DNA of 64,000 nt. Origin: Brevundimonas sp. SL130. Lineage in GTDB: Bacteria; Pseudomonadota; Alphaproteobacteria; Caulobacterales; Caulobacteraceae. This document shows, piece by piece, positions 7,203-15,503 of the stretch (positions are counted from its first letter, which is position 1; each line of letters begins with the position of its first letter). The position numbers and the translations under genes were made by a program. The stretch is taken from positions 868,001 through 932,000 of the forward strand of contig NZ_CP113064.1 of the NCBI RefSeq assembly GCF_026625805.1, given 5' to 3'. The notes below the pieces were generated by a model. The model saw only the letters and a list, made by a program, of their open reading frames with translations. It did no database searches and was not told the DNA's origin.

Positions 7203-10200
7203 CTAGAACAGGAAGGTCGCCCGCAGCAGGAAGCTGTAGCGGACATAGTCCTCCAGCAGCTGGGCGTCGCCCGAGACGGTCAGGCTGCTCAGGCCGTTGG
7301 CCAGGGTGATGCCCAGGCCCAGCACCGGCCCGCCGCCGCTGATCGGCTCGCCGGTCAGGGTGAAGCTGTCGCCGCCGCTGATGTAGCGGGCGGTGGTCGC
7401 GTCATAGTCGGCGGACAGGATCTCCTTCCAGCCCAGCTTCAGCTCGGGCCTGAACATCTGGTCGCGGCCCAGGCCGTAGCCGATCTTCAGCGCGGCGGTG
7501 GCGCTGGCGACGTGGCCGTCGCGGCCGTCGATCTCCAGGTCGAAGGCGTCGCCGCCGCCGGACTCGCGGCGCGAGCCTTCCGACAGGCTGAAGTATTCGG
7601 CATAGGCCTCGGGCCGCAGCGACAGTCGCCCGAACCGGCGCTCATAGGAGAAGCCGCCGGCGGCCGACAGCGTATAGCCGTCCCAGTCCGCGTCCGTGCT
7701 CAGATAGATGTCGTCGCCCACCAGGGTGCGGGTGCTGTTGAACATGGCGTAGCCGACGGCGCCCCGCGCCCAGCCGGTCCAGCCGTGGCCCTGGGCGCGC
7801 CAGTACAGACCCAGTTCCAGCAGGTTGGACGACAGTGTCTCTTCGGCCTCCGACTCCGGATCCTGGATGTCCGAAGAGGCGAAGGCGACCGAGACGCCGA
7901 CCGCGCCCTTGTCGGTCATCTTCTCATAGCCGCCGGCGACGCCGAAGCCTTCCGAGCGATAGCCGTAGGTGTCGGTCTTGTCCTTGTCCTCGTAGAAGTT
8001 GATCTCCTGCACCCAGCCGCTGACCTCGCCGACGGCGGCGGTGCTGTTGCGGTTCGCCAGGGCCTGGGTCACGGCCTCGACCCCGCTGGACAGGGACATC
8101 AGCGTGCCGCCGGAATGGTCCGGCAGGGTCTGCTCGTACAGGTTCATGAAGTCTTCGCGGGTCGCCTGGTCCAGGAAGGCGTCCATCACGTCTTCGTCGC
8201 GGCTCAGGGCGCTGTAGAAGGCGCTGTAGGCCGCCGTCTCCACGCCGGACAGCTCCATCTCCGTGGTCGTGCGCTTGCGCAGGTTCACGTCGATCGTCCC
8301 CGCCGCCTCGTCGGCCGACAGGGTCGAGACGATCATATAGGGCGAGTTGCCGGTCAGGTCCGTGCCCTGCACGGCCCCGTAGGACAGCGACCCGGCCGTC
8401 ACCAGGCGCACGGTCTCGCCGTCGTCATCGACCAGCGAGTCCAGGTGCAGGCTGATCGTGGCGCCGTCCGCGAACACGGCCGCCCCCGACACCACATAGT
8501 CGCCCACGGTCCCGGCTTCTGGATCGACGGTGAAGTACAGTTCGCCGCTCTCGCCGACCGTCAGGCTGGTCAGGTTCAGGGTTTCGCCCTGAAGCCCCTG
8601 CAACACCCCGTCGATGATGTTGATGTCCAGCAGGCCGTCCTCGTCCGACAGGGAGCCGCTATAGGTCGCGCCGCCGTCGATGGAGAAGCTGTCCGACCCC
8701 GAGCCGAACGAAATGTCGCCGACCACATAGCCGTTCTGGATATCAACCGTGTCGTCGCCCGATCCCAGCAGGATGTCGCCGACGATATAGGGTTCCGAGG
8801 CGTCGGCGACCCCGTCGTTGTCGTCGTCGTTGTCGTCGTCGTCGTCGGCGTCCAGGATGCCGTCGTCGTCGTCGTCCGGGTCCTCGTCGTCATACAGGCC
8901 GTCGCCGTCATAGTCCGACAGCAGATTATTGGCGGCCGCCGACTGGGTGATGGTCACGCCCGTGGTGTTGGCCGAGAAGTCGATGGCGATGGTCTTGCCC
9001 GTGATCTCTTCGTCGTCGGTCTCGTCGTCGTCGTCATTGTCGGTCGCGATGATGTAGCTGACGATGCCGCCGGTGTTGGTCAGGCTGGTGACGGTGCCGC
9101 TTTCGTCGCGGATGGCGACGGCGTCCCCGGCCTCGCCGTAGATGTAGGACGAGATGGTCCCGCTGTTGTTGATGCTGGACAGCGAGGCGTCGTCGTTGAT
9201 CAGCACGGCCGTGGCGGTGTCCACAGCTTCTGTCGTCGCGGTGGCGGTGATCGAGCCGCTGTTGACCAGCGTGGGGGTCGAGGCGCCCGAGGCGAGCCGC
9301 AGCGCGGTGGCGTTCGCCTCACTGGACCCGGCGGTGATCGAGCCGTCGTTCAGTATGCCGCCGTCGATCACGGTCGAACCGGTCCCGCCGCCGATCAGAA
9401 CGGCCGTCCCGTTGATGTCGTCGAAGATGCCCGAGGCCGTGATCGAGCCTTCGTTGACCAGGCCGTAGCCGCTGTCGCCATAGGCGCTGATGACGATGTC
9501 GCCCGTCTCGGCGCCGATGGCCAGGGCGGGGGCGGCGCCATAGGTGGTGATGGAGGACGTACCCTCATTCTCGTCCAGGATGCCGTCGCCGTCGCGGTCG
9601 TCGTCGTCAGAGTTGATCGTGCCGTCGCCGTCGTCGTCCTCGTCGCCGTTGGTGACGCCGTCGCGATCGTCGTCGCCGTCTTCGCCGTCGGAGTCGTCAT
9701 ACGAGGGCGCGGCGCCCAGCAGAATGCCGCCGCCGACGCTGGCCGAGACCTGAACGGCCGACCCGGCCTGGAGCAGATCGTCCGCGTCGAGGTCTTCCAG
9801 ATAGAGGCTGTCGTTGGACAGATCGACGTCATCGGCGTCATCCTCGTCCAGGTCGGCCAGGGACGTCGGCTGATAGGTGTAACGGTAGCCGTTGCTGGAG
9901 ATCGAAGATTGGATCTGCAGCGCGCCGGACACGGTGTTCTCGACCGAAACCCCGACCGAGCCTTCGCCGGTCACCGAGACCGAACTGCCGCTCAGCAGGA
10001 TGTCGCCGTCCACATCGCCTGCGATCCGTATGCCGACGCCATTGTCGCCGGTCACGGACACCGAGCCGAGCACGGTCAGATTGCCGGCCAGGCTGCTTTC
10101 GATCGATATGCCGGCGGAATCATTGCCCTGAACGGCGATGCTGCCGGTGTCCTCAACGGTAATGTCGCCGGTGCGGACGCCCTCTCCGGCGACGCGAATC

Positions 10201-10637
10201 CCGTACCGGTCGCTGCCGCTTGCGAAAGCACCGTCGGTGTCGCCGTCGTCGTCCTCGTCCTCGTAGCTGTCGATGTCGTCGGTGATCGAGATGCCGCCGC
10301 CCATCGTCAGATCGCCGGTTTGACCCGCCTCCAGCAGAATGCCGGTGTCGCCGTCCTCGGCCTCCTCCATCGTGATCAGAGAGCCCTCTTCCAGCACGAT
10401 GTCATTGTCGGAATCGCCCGTGATCGCCACGCCGCCTGTCATTACGACAGAGCCGTCCTCGGACACGGTCACGTCCGCCGCCGAACCGCTGGAGGCCGTC
10501 GAGGTCAGTATGGGGGCGGTCTTTTTGGACCCGATGTCGACCTGGGCATGGGCGGCCGAAGCCAGCACGAGCGGCGCAATGGCGGCCGCTGTGGCGAACC
10601 TTGAAAGCATGTTGAGCAAATATCCCGACGACGACAT
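7203..10637 (-). CDS. Large autotransporter with calcium-binding-type Asp-rich repeats
   Basis: 1144 residues. The N-terminus has a signal sequence ending LVLASAAHAQ; an ATG nine codons downstream (10610) is an alternative start. The passenger is a Gly/Ser/Thr/Asp-rich beta-helix type with many repeats of the form GSITATATTEAV or GDILLSGSSVSV. It is interrupted by Asp-rich segments at about residues 115-140, 310-360 and 573-617, whose DGDGILDENEG and DPDDDDDGILDADD units match thrombospondin type-3-like calcium loops. The last 270 or so residues form an autotransporter beta-barrel (GWTGWARGAVGYAMFNSTRT) and end in aromatic ATFLF, the usual outer-membrane signal. It should be surface-exposed and perhaps adhesive. 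It lies downstream of the ECF sigma gene on the same strand, separated by a short acidic gene and 115 bases. Confidence 0.93.
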   Translation of the reverse strand: MSSSGYLLNMLSRFATAAAIAPLVLASAAHAQVDIGSKKTAPILTSTASSGSAADVTVSEDGSVVMTGGVAITGDSDNDIVLEEGSLITMEEAEDGDTGILLEAGQTGDLTMGGGISITDDIDSYEDEDDDGDTDGAFASGSDRYGIRVAGEGVRTGDITVEDTGSIAVQGNDSAGISIESSLAGNLTVLGSVSVTGDNGVGIRIAGDVDGDILLSGSSVSVTGEGSVGVSVENTVSGALQIQSSISSNGYRYTYQPTSLADLDEDDADDVDLSNDSLYLEDLDADDLLQAGSAVQVSASVGGGILLGAAPSYDDSDGEDGDDDRDGVTNGDEDDDGDGTINSDDDDRDGDGILDENEGTSSITTYGAAPALAIGAETGDIVISAYGDSGYGLVNEGSITASGIFDDINGTAVLIGGGTGSTVIDGGILNDGSITAGSSEANATALRLASGASTPTLVNSGSITATATTEAVDTATAVLINDDASLSSINNSGTISSYIYGEAGDAVAIRDESGTVTSLTNTGGIVSYIIATDNDDDDETDDEEITGKTIAIDFSANTTGVTITQSAAANNLLSDYDGDGLYDDEDPDDDDDGILDADDDDDNDDDNDGVADASEPYIVGDILLGSGDDTVDIQNGYVVGDISFGSGSDSFSIDGGATYSGSLSDEDGLLDINIIDGVLQGLQGETLNLTSLTVGESGELYFTVDPEAGTVGDYVVSGAAVFADGATISLHLDSLVDDDGETVRLVTAGSLSYGAVQGTDLTGNSPYMIVSTLSADEAAGTIDVNLRKRTTTEMELSGVETAAYSAFYSALSRDEDVMDAFLDQATREDFMNLYEQTLPDHSGGTLMSLSSGVEAVTQALANRNSTAAVGEVSGWVQEINFYEDKDKTDTYGYRSEGFGVAGGYEKMTDKGAVGVSVAFASSDIQDPESEAEETLSSNLLELGLYWRAQGHGWTGWARGAVGYAMFNSTRTLVGDDIYLSTDADWDGYTLSAAGGFSYERRFGRLSLRPEAYAEYFSLSEGSRRESGGGDAFDLEIDGRDGHVASATAALKIGYGLGRDQMFRPELKLGWKEILSADYDATTARYISGGDSFTLTGEPISGGGPVLGLGITLANGLSSLTVSGDAQLLEDYVRYSFLLRATFLF

Positions 10638-10752
10638 TGTCGGGGCCCACAGTTCTTGGTCCCGGTGGCGGTTGTGCGGTGAACTTATTTCGACGGTGAA
10701 GCGCAGTCGTTCAGGCTTGCGCCGTCGTATTTCCTCTCCGACGCAATCGGCG

Positions 10753-10959
10753 CTAGGGCGCGGTCGCTGAGGTCGTCTCCCAGCGTGGCGCGGGTGTTGC
10801 GTCCACGCGCAGCGACGCCTCGGTGGCGGCGGCGAACAGGTCCTTTGCCGCGTCCGACACGGAGATCAGGTCCAGCGCCGGTTCGGCGAGTGTCGAGGGC
10901 CAGACGCTGAGGTCAGGGCCCAGGCGGTCAAGCGTGGCGTGCAGTTCGGTCAAGGTCAT
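10753..10959 (-). CDS. Small acidic protein overlapping the ECF sigma gene; possible sigma partner
   Basis: 68 residues. The start overlaps the end of the sigma-factor gene by 32 bases, implying translational coupling. The sequence has the pattern LDRLGPDLSVWPSTLAEPAL followed by a helix with AAKDLFAAATEASLRVD. Short proteins with a similar Leu-x-x-x-Gly-x-Asp-Leu-x-x-Trp-Pro opening are often found directly after ECF sigma genes in alphaproteobacteria (from memory). Their function is not established; an anti-sigma or accessory role is possible. No membrane segment and no zinc motif are seen. Confidence 0.7.
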   Translation of the reverse strand: MTLTELHATLDRLGPDLSVWPSTLAEPALDLISVSDAAKDLFAAATEASLRVDATPAPRWETTSATAP

Positions 10960-11590
10960 GGGTCCAGATCTTCTTCTGTTTCCGTAGGTCTTCCCGGAGC
11001 GCCATTCTGCCTCTTTTAAGCAGAGAACGCACCGAGTTTTCAGTGGCCGCCAGCCGCGCCATGATTTCCGGCACGTCGGCGTCCTCGAAGTAGTGCAGGC
11101 TCAACACCCGTTGCTGCGCCGTCGGCAGACGAAGCAGCGCCGCGCGCAACCGGTCGGCGGTTTCCTGGCGGGTGATCAACTCCTCGGCGTCAGGGCCGAC
11201 GCCGGCGCCGACGCCGAAGTCCTCCACCGCGGCGCCCAGCGCTTCGGCTTCCGTCGGCGTGTCGCGCCTGCGTCTGCGGTGGTCGATCGAGCGATTGATC
11301 AGGACCCGGTGCAGCCAGGTGGTGAAGCGCACATCGCCCGGGGTCCAGCCGCCCCGCTTCCACAGCGAGAAGAAGACTTCCTGCACCACATCGTCCGCCT
11401 CCACCTCGTCGCCGAGGATGTTGCGGCAAACGGCGTGCGCCATTCCCCGATGGCGTTCCATCAAGGTTCGCAAGCAGAGATCGTCGCCAGCGCGCATGGC
11501 CTCATAGAGCTCCTGGTCGGACGCGACGGCACGATCGGCGATCGGTACGATGTTCGGGTGATTGAAGGCGAGAAGTACGGACGAGTGCAT
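10928..11590 (-). CDS. ECF RNA polymerase sigma factor
   Basis: 220 residues from ATG 11590. A TTG at 11617 is in frame, but it lies at about the start site predicted from the sigma-54 promoter at 11623-11638, so the ATG is preferred. Region 2 is seen as the core-binding and -10 recognition helix (EADDVVQEVFFSLWKR, then RFTTWLHRVLINRSIDHRRR). Region 4 is the helix-turn-helix LPTAQQRVLSLHYFEDADVP with ENSVRSLLKRGRMALRE. The two are joined by an acidic linker. It redirects RNA polymerase to a small regulon. It follows fliS by about 60 bases, overlaps a small acidic gene and precedes the autotransporter, so flagellar or surface genes are the natural candidate targets. No membrane anti-sigma gene is nearby. 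Confidence 0.94.
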   Translation of the reverse strand: MHSSVLLAFNHPNIVPIADRAVASDQELYEAMRAGDDLCLRTLMERHRGMAHAVCRNILGDEVEADDVVQEVFFSLWKRGGWTPGDVRFTTWLHRVLINRSIDHRRRRRDTPTEAEALGAAVEDFGVGAGVGPDAEELITRQETADRLRAALLRLPTAQQRVLSLHYFEDADVPEIMARLAATENSVRSLLKRGRMALREDLRKQKKIWTHDLDRTARHA

Positions 11591-11622
11591 GATCAATACC
11601 TGCGTTAGGTCGATCAAAGCAA

Positions 11623-11638
11623 AGCAACGTGCGTGCCA
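11623..11638 (-). promoter_or_regulatory. Consensus sigma-54 (-24/-12) promoter
   Basis: Read on the minus strand the bases are TGGCACGCACGTTGCT, an exact match to the sigma-54 consensus TGGCACGN4TTGCW with GG and GC ten bases apart. It lies in the 59 bases between the fliS stop and the sigma-factor ATG and points toward the sigma gene. The start site would be near 11611, leaving a leader of about 20 bases before ATG 11590. Late flagellar genes in Caulobacter are sigma-54-dependent (known), which fits the context. Confidence 0.82.
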
Positions 11639-11649
11639 AAGCGAAATTG

Positions 11650-12069
11650 TTACTGTATTGAATTGTTCTCAGGTCTTTGTTGCGGTCGAGATATATTGAT
11701 GATCGATCTGACCATGTTCTGAATTGGATCGGTCACGTTTGACCACTCCCTGTTGCGCTTCGGAAGCATTCCAATGCGGCGGACCGCGCGCTGGGTGCGG
11801 GTGTAGAAGCGCTGGAGGTCGACCCCGTCAGGCCCCGCCGCTGCGAAATCCATGTGGAGTTTCAAGGCGCTGATGATTTGGCTGGCGACCCCGAGATGGA
11901 AAACCATCTCATCCAGCCGATTTTTCTCATCGGCAGATCTTGCCGAGGCGACAGCCGAGTAGAGCTTCTGGTGCAAGGCCAGGGCGACCTCGGTTGGGCT
12001 CAGCGCCAACTGGCTGGTGGCGCGATAGCCGGCGATGGCGCGGGAATAGGCGGCGTTACTCATCATCAT
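11650..12069 (-). CDS. fliS: Flagellin export chaperone FliS
   Basis: 139 residues, matching FliS proteins (about 120-140). FliS binds the C-terminus of flagellin in the cytoplasm, prevents premature polymerisation and hands flagellin to the export gate. The helical-bundle signature is visible: AYSRAIAGYRATSQLALSPT, then EVALALHQKLYSAV with amphipathic helices and a basic C-terminus. Starts are ambiguous because GTG ATG ATG ATG run in series at 12072, 12069, 12066 and 12063. All overlap the 3' end of fliD, so the two genes are translationally coupled. Order fliC-fliD-fliS on this strand supports the call. Confidence 0.88.
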   Translation of the reverse strand: MMMSNAAYSRAIAGYRATSQLALSPTEVALALHQKLYSAVASARSADEKNRLDEMVFHLGVASQIISALKLHMDFAAAGPDGVDLQRFYTRTQRAVRRIGMLPKRNREWSNVTDPIQNMVRSIINISRPQQRPENNSIQ

Positions 12070-13747
12070 CACTCGATCCGAGGATGGCCTCGATCTGCTC
12101 TTGCAGCAGACGCGCGGCTTCCAGTTCGGCTTCCATGTTTGCGTATTTGGTCACGAGCTTGGTCCGATAGGTCTCGGCGTCATCGCGGATCTTGTCCGAG
12201 CGGTCCGAGAGGTCGGTGTTGATGTCGGTCAGGGAGTCGATCCGTTGCTGGATCAGGCTGCTCGAGCTGTCGTCGAACTGCTCCAACGTCTTAGCCAGCA
12301 TGTTTGCGAAGCCCTGCTGGATCGAAACGGAGATGTCGCCGCTGGTCGCTGGGGACAGGGTGAAGCTGATCCCTTCGTAGATCGACCCTTCCGCCCCCAC
12401 GAGGCGCGAGCCCGAGACGGTGAAGGCGGCGCTGTCGCCGTCGGCCGAGACCGCCGTGATCGCCCCGGTCTCATCCGTAGTGATGGTTAGGGTGAAGGCC
12501 AGCGAGCTGGTCGTGTCGTTCGCCAGCAGTTTCAGATTGCTGTCCGAGGTCGAAAAATCGGTCTCGAAGAAGCTTTCCAGGTCGTCGAGGTTGGACAGGA
12601 TGGCGTCGTTCAGCGCTGTCTCGTCGCTGAGTTCCAGCAGGCCGTCCGACGTCCAGGTGATGCCCATGTCGCTGAACATGGTGATGTCGTCTGAAGCGGC
12701 AGCGCTGCCCGTGTTGATCAGGGTCTGCAGGGTGGAGTTCAACATCCGCATGACCGAGTCCGCGAACAGCACGGCGTCCTCGTCCGCGCCGCCGTCCGAA
12801 GATACGGCCGACTGGTCCAGTATGTACTGTTTGAGGGCGTTATAGGCGTCGACGAAGTCCGTGATCGCCGTCTTCACCGCTGAAGAATCGGTCGATACGG
12901 TCAGGGTCACAGCGCCGTCGGTCACGCCCGACAGGGACAGGCTGACGCCGTCGATGACGTCGGTCAACTCGTTGGTGTCACGCGTGACCGTGGCTCCATC
13001 CACGGTGATGATTGACGGCTGGGCTTCGCGCAGCACATTGGCGAAGGCGCCTGTGTCGTCGGTCAAGCCGATCGCGAGAGCGACGTCGTCGCCGGACACG
13101 GTTGAGAGGACGATCGTCTGGTTGGTGTCGGAGGCCGACAGCACCAGCTGGACGGTCGAGGAATCCAGTTGGATCAGCGAAGCCTGGACCCCGGTCGTGT
13201 CGCTCTGGGCGTTGATGGCCTTGGCGAGGTCGCTGAGGGTCGTGGTCGCCGTCACAGTGATCTCGACCGATTCCCCGCCATCGACGCCGAGCGACAGGAC
13301 GCCCTCGACACCGATGGCGTCGGTGGAGGAGCCGGACGAGGCGCTGACCTTCATCGCCTGGGCCAGTTGCTGGACTTCGATTTCGTAGTCGCCATTGATG
13401 GCGTCGCTGGTGACGTCGACGGCCAGGCCCGTGACGGTGTCGCCTGAACTGCTGGCCAGCGCGGCGCTGCGGGAGTCGAACGAGTTTTCGGACCCCAGGC
13501 TGGAATAGTTGGGCAGGGCCAGCCCCTCGATGGCGTCGGACACCGCCGCGACCAGGGTCTGGATTTCCTCATAGGCCGCAATCTTGGCCTCGTTGGCCGT
13601 GACCTTGGCGTCGATGGTGTCGGCGCGCGCGGTCTTTTGGGCCACGGCCGCCTCGATCAGGGAGTCCGTGTCGAGGCCTGATGCGGTCGAGGTTATGTAG
13701 CTGGCGCCGCTGCTGGTCGAGACACCGGCTGTTGAGGTTGTGGTCAT
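12056..13747 (-). CDS. fliD: Flagellar filament cap protein FliD (HAP2)
   Basis: 563 residues. FliD forms the cap at the filament tip, under which flagellin subunits fold. The N-terminal D0 region is present (SYITSTASGLDTDSLIEAAV), with the coiled-coil helix TIDAKVTANEAKIAAYEEIQ. The Ser/Thr/Asp-rich central domains are followed by the long C-terminal helix (LIQQRIDSLTDINTDLSDRS and onward), which pairs with the N-terminus in the assembled cap. It ends in an acidic Asp/Glu tail that overlaps the fliS start. A GC-rich palindrome separates it from the upstream flagellin gene. Middle domains vary greatly between species, so identity rests on the termini and context. Confidence 0.93.
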   Translation of the reverse strand: MTTTSTAGVSTSSGASYITSTASGLDTDSLIEAAVAQKTARADTIDAKVTANEAKIAAYEEIQTLVAAVSDAIEGLALPNYSSLGSENSFDSRSAALASSSGDTVTGLAVDVTSDAINGDYEIEVQQLAQAMKVSASSGSSTDAIGVEGVLSLGVDGGESVEITVTATTTLSDLAKAINAQSDTTGVQASLIQLDSSTVQLVLSASDTNQTIVLSTVSGDDVALAIGLTDDTGAFANVLREAQPSIITVDGATVTRDTNELTDVIDGVSLSLSGVTDGAVTLTVSTDSSAVKTAITDFVDAYNALKQYILDQSAVSSDGGADEDAVLFADSVMRMLNSTLQTLINTGSAAASDDITMFSDMGITWTSDGLLELSDETALNDAILSNLDDLESFFETDFSTSDSNLKLLANDTTSSLAFTLTITTDETGAITAVSADGDSAAFTVSGSRLVGAEGSIYEGISFTLSPATSGDISVSIQQGFANMLAKTLEQFDDSSSSLIQQRIDSLTDINTDLSDRSDKIRDDAETYRTKLVTKYANMEAELEAARLLQEQIEAILGSSDDDE

Positions 13748-13785
13748 GGGATGATCCGGCGCACGATCCTGGAGATCAAAGGGAA

Positions 13786-13809
13786 CGGGCGGGGGCTAGC
13801 CCCCGCCCG
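13786..13809. terminator. 24-base perfect GC-rich palindrome between fliC and fliD
   Basis: The 24 bases 13786-13809 read the same on both strands (core GCGGGGGCTAGCCCCCGC) and lie 6 bases after the flagellin stop, inside the 67-base fliC-fliD gap. The stem would be very stable. The following sequence on the minus strand (GTTCCCTTT) is only a weak T tract, so partial termination or protection of flagellin mRNA is more likely than a full stop. This would let flagellin be made in excess over the cap protein. Confidence 0.68.
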
Positions 13810-13814
13810 CGCTG

Positions 13815-14639
13815 TCATTGCAGCAGTTTGAGCAACGACGACGACATGCTGTTCGCCTGGCCCAATGCCGCGATGGCGGCCTGCGTCAGGGTGGACAGGT
13901 TCGTGTAGTTGGTCTGTTCCGCGGCCAGATCGACGTCCGAGATGGCCGATTTGGCGGCCTCAAGGTTCTCGAGCGAAGTGTCGATGACACTCGCCCGATA
14001 GTCGAAGCGTGACAGGCTTGCGCCCACCTCCGCCCGAGCCGTCGAGATGGTGTTGATCGCCGTATCCACCGCGGTCATCGCCGTGGCGGCGTTGGTCGAG
14101 GTGGTGACGTCGGTTGAGTTAACCGCCAGATCCGTCGTCGTCACGCCGTCGATGGTGACCGTCAGCGTATCGGTGCTGGCGGTGCCCAGAAGGAATGAGA
14201 CCCCGGAGGCGAAGTCGCCGGTGCCATTCAGCAGAGCCGAGCCATTGAAGTTGGTCGACGACGCGATGTCGTCGATTTCCTCGACCAGCTGCTGGTACTC
14301 TGCATCAATGTTCGCCCGTCCAGCGTCATCGACCGAGCCCGATTGGGACTGGGCCGTCAGCGACTTCATGCGTTGCAGGATGTCGCTGATCTGCGACAGG
14401 GCGCCGTCGGCCGTCTGAAGCACGGCGGTTCCCTGTTGGGCGTTGATGGCGGCCTGTTCCATCACCACGATGTCCGCGGAGATATTGGTCGAGGTGGCGA
14501 GGCCGGCGGCATCGTCCTTGGCGCTCTGGATGCGTTGTCCGCTGGACAGTTTCGCCAAGGAGGCGGACTGGGCGGCGGAGTTGGCGTTCAGATAACGCAG
14601 GGCGGTGTTGGCGGCGGTATTGGTTGAGATACTAGGCAT
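13815..14639 (-). CDS. fliC: Flagellin
   Basis: 274 residues from ATG 14639, which has AGGAAAG a few bases upstream; longer in-frame starts lack flagellin sequence. The conserved N-terminal D0/D1 helices (TALRYLNANSAAQSASLAKL, then SSGQRIQSAKDDAAGLA) and C-terminal helix (ALGQANSMSSSLLKLLQ) are complete. The variable centre is short, giving the small flagellin size common in alphaproteobacteria. It assembles into the filament after export with FliS. It is divergent from flgD across a 191-base region containing an inverted repeat. Downstream are fliD and fliS on the same strand. Confidence 0.95.
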   Translation of the reverse strand: MPSISTNTAANTALRYLNANSAAQSASLAKLSSGQRIQSAKDDAAGLATSTNISADIVVMEQAAINAQQGTAVLQTADGALSQISDILQRMKSLTAQSQSGSVDDAGRANIDAEYQQLVEEIDDIASSTNFNGSALLNGTGDFASGVSFLLGTASTDTLTVTIDGVTTTDLAVNSTDVTTSTNAATAMTAVDTAINTISTARAEVGASLSRFDYRASVIDTSLENLEAAKSAISDVDLAAEQTNYTNLSTLTQAAIAALGQANSMSSSLLKLLQ

Positions 14640-14748
14640 TCTTTCCTCATTCTCTCCAGACTGAACACCGTCCGACGAACGCCGGACGGGAAGGCCACGG
14701 CGCTTTCTGGCCCCGACCTTCAGCAGAGAAACGGAGCGACCCCGCCAA

Positions 14749-14777
14749 ATGGGGCGCTGAAATTTTGTGCGCCCCAT
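14749..14777. promoter_or_regulatory. Inverted repeat in the divergent fliC/flgD control region
   Basis: ATGGGGCGC (14749-14757) and GCGCCCCAT (14769-14777) are perfect 9-base arms around an 11-base A/T-rich spacer. The site sits about 54 bases before the flgD start and 110 bases before the fliC start, the only shared control region of the two operons. It could be a regulator-binding site. No convincing sigma-54 element was found next to it on either strand. Confidence 0.55.
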
Positions 14778-14830
14778 CGGCGCGCCTCGCCTCGTTGAAG
14801 CCGTGACATCCACTGGCTTCGGCGAGACCC

Positions 14831-15493
14831 ATGACCTCGGTAAATGTGACGGCCACAACGGCTACGGCGGCGGCGACCACCTCGTCATCGTCGTCCGCCT
14901 TGTCCATCGACATGGACGAGTTCCTGGGGATCCTGGTCACCCAGCTGCAGAACCAGAATCCGCTCGAGCCGACCGACGTCACCGAGTTCACCAACCAGCT
15001 GGTCGGCTACGCGCAACTGGGTCAGCAGACCTCGACCAACGAGACGCTGGAAAGCCTGTCGTCGTCCCTGACCTCGATGCTGACGACCCAGAGCGCCGGC
15101 TATGTCGGCCAGAAGGTCGAGTACGACGGCGCCATGGCCCCGGTTCAGGACGGCTCCGCCAGCTGGACCTACACCCTGGACGGCGACGCTTCCTCGACCG
15201 CGCTTGTGGTCACCAATCAGGACGGCGACGTCGTGTGGAGCGGGACCGGCGAGACCGGCGACGGCGAGCACGGCCTGTCGCTGAGCCTGTCCGACATGAG
15301 TGACGTCGCCGAGGGCGACATCCTGACCCTGACCTCGGTCTCCACCAACGCTGACGACACGTCTGCGTCAAACGCCGTCACCGCCTTCGCCACCCTGGAT
15401 GCCGTCGTCTTCGAAGACGGCGTCACGACCTACCAGGCGGGCGACGCGGTCATCGATCCATCCGCCGTCCTCGCCTTCTACGGCCAGGCCTGA
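14831..15493 (+). CDS. flgD: Flagellar hook-capping scaffold protein FlgD
   Basis: 220 residues, typical for FlgD. It is exported and caps the growing hook while FlgE subunits assemble, then is released. The diagnostic N-terminal motif is present: DMDEFLGILVTQLQNQNPLE followed by PTDVTEFTNQLVGYAQLGQQ. The C-terminal half has the FlgD Ig/Tudor-like beta-strand pattern (DGSASWTYTLDGDASSTALV). The N-terminus is Ser/Thr-rich and disordered. It is the first gene of the rightward operon, 10 bases before flgE. Confidence 0.94.
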   Translation: MTSVNVTATTATAAATTSSSSSALSIDMDEFLGILVTQLQNQNPLEPTDVTEFTNQLVGYAQLGQQTSTNETLESLSSSLTSMLTTQSAGYVGQKVEYDGAMAPVQDGSASWTYTLDGDASSTALVVTNQDGDVVWSGTGETGDGEHGLSLSLSDMSDVAEGDILTLTSVSTNADDTSASNAVTAFATLDAVVFEDGVTTYQAGDAVIDPSAVLAFYGQA

Positions 15494-15503
15494 GGAACAT
15501 CCC

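Noticed and set aside
8785..8920. GTC/GTCGTC triplet runs that could look like a CRISPR or tandem array
   Set aside because: No unique spacers or constant-length repeat; they are codons for Asp runs in the autotransporter.
7512..10604. A 1030-residue open frame on the plus strand opposite the autotransporter
   Set aside because: It is a shadow of the repetitive Asp-rich gene: low-complexity Val/Gly/Asp/Arg composition, no signal or domains, and the other strand has a signal peptide and a complete barrel.
14640..14830. A sigma-54 promoter for fliC or flgD
   Set aside because: Candidates with the GG-GC spacing (for example in ACGGGAAGGCCACGGCGC) lack the TGGC and TTGC context.
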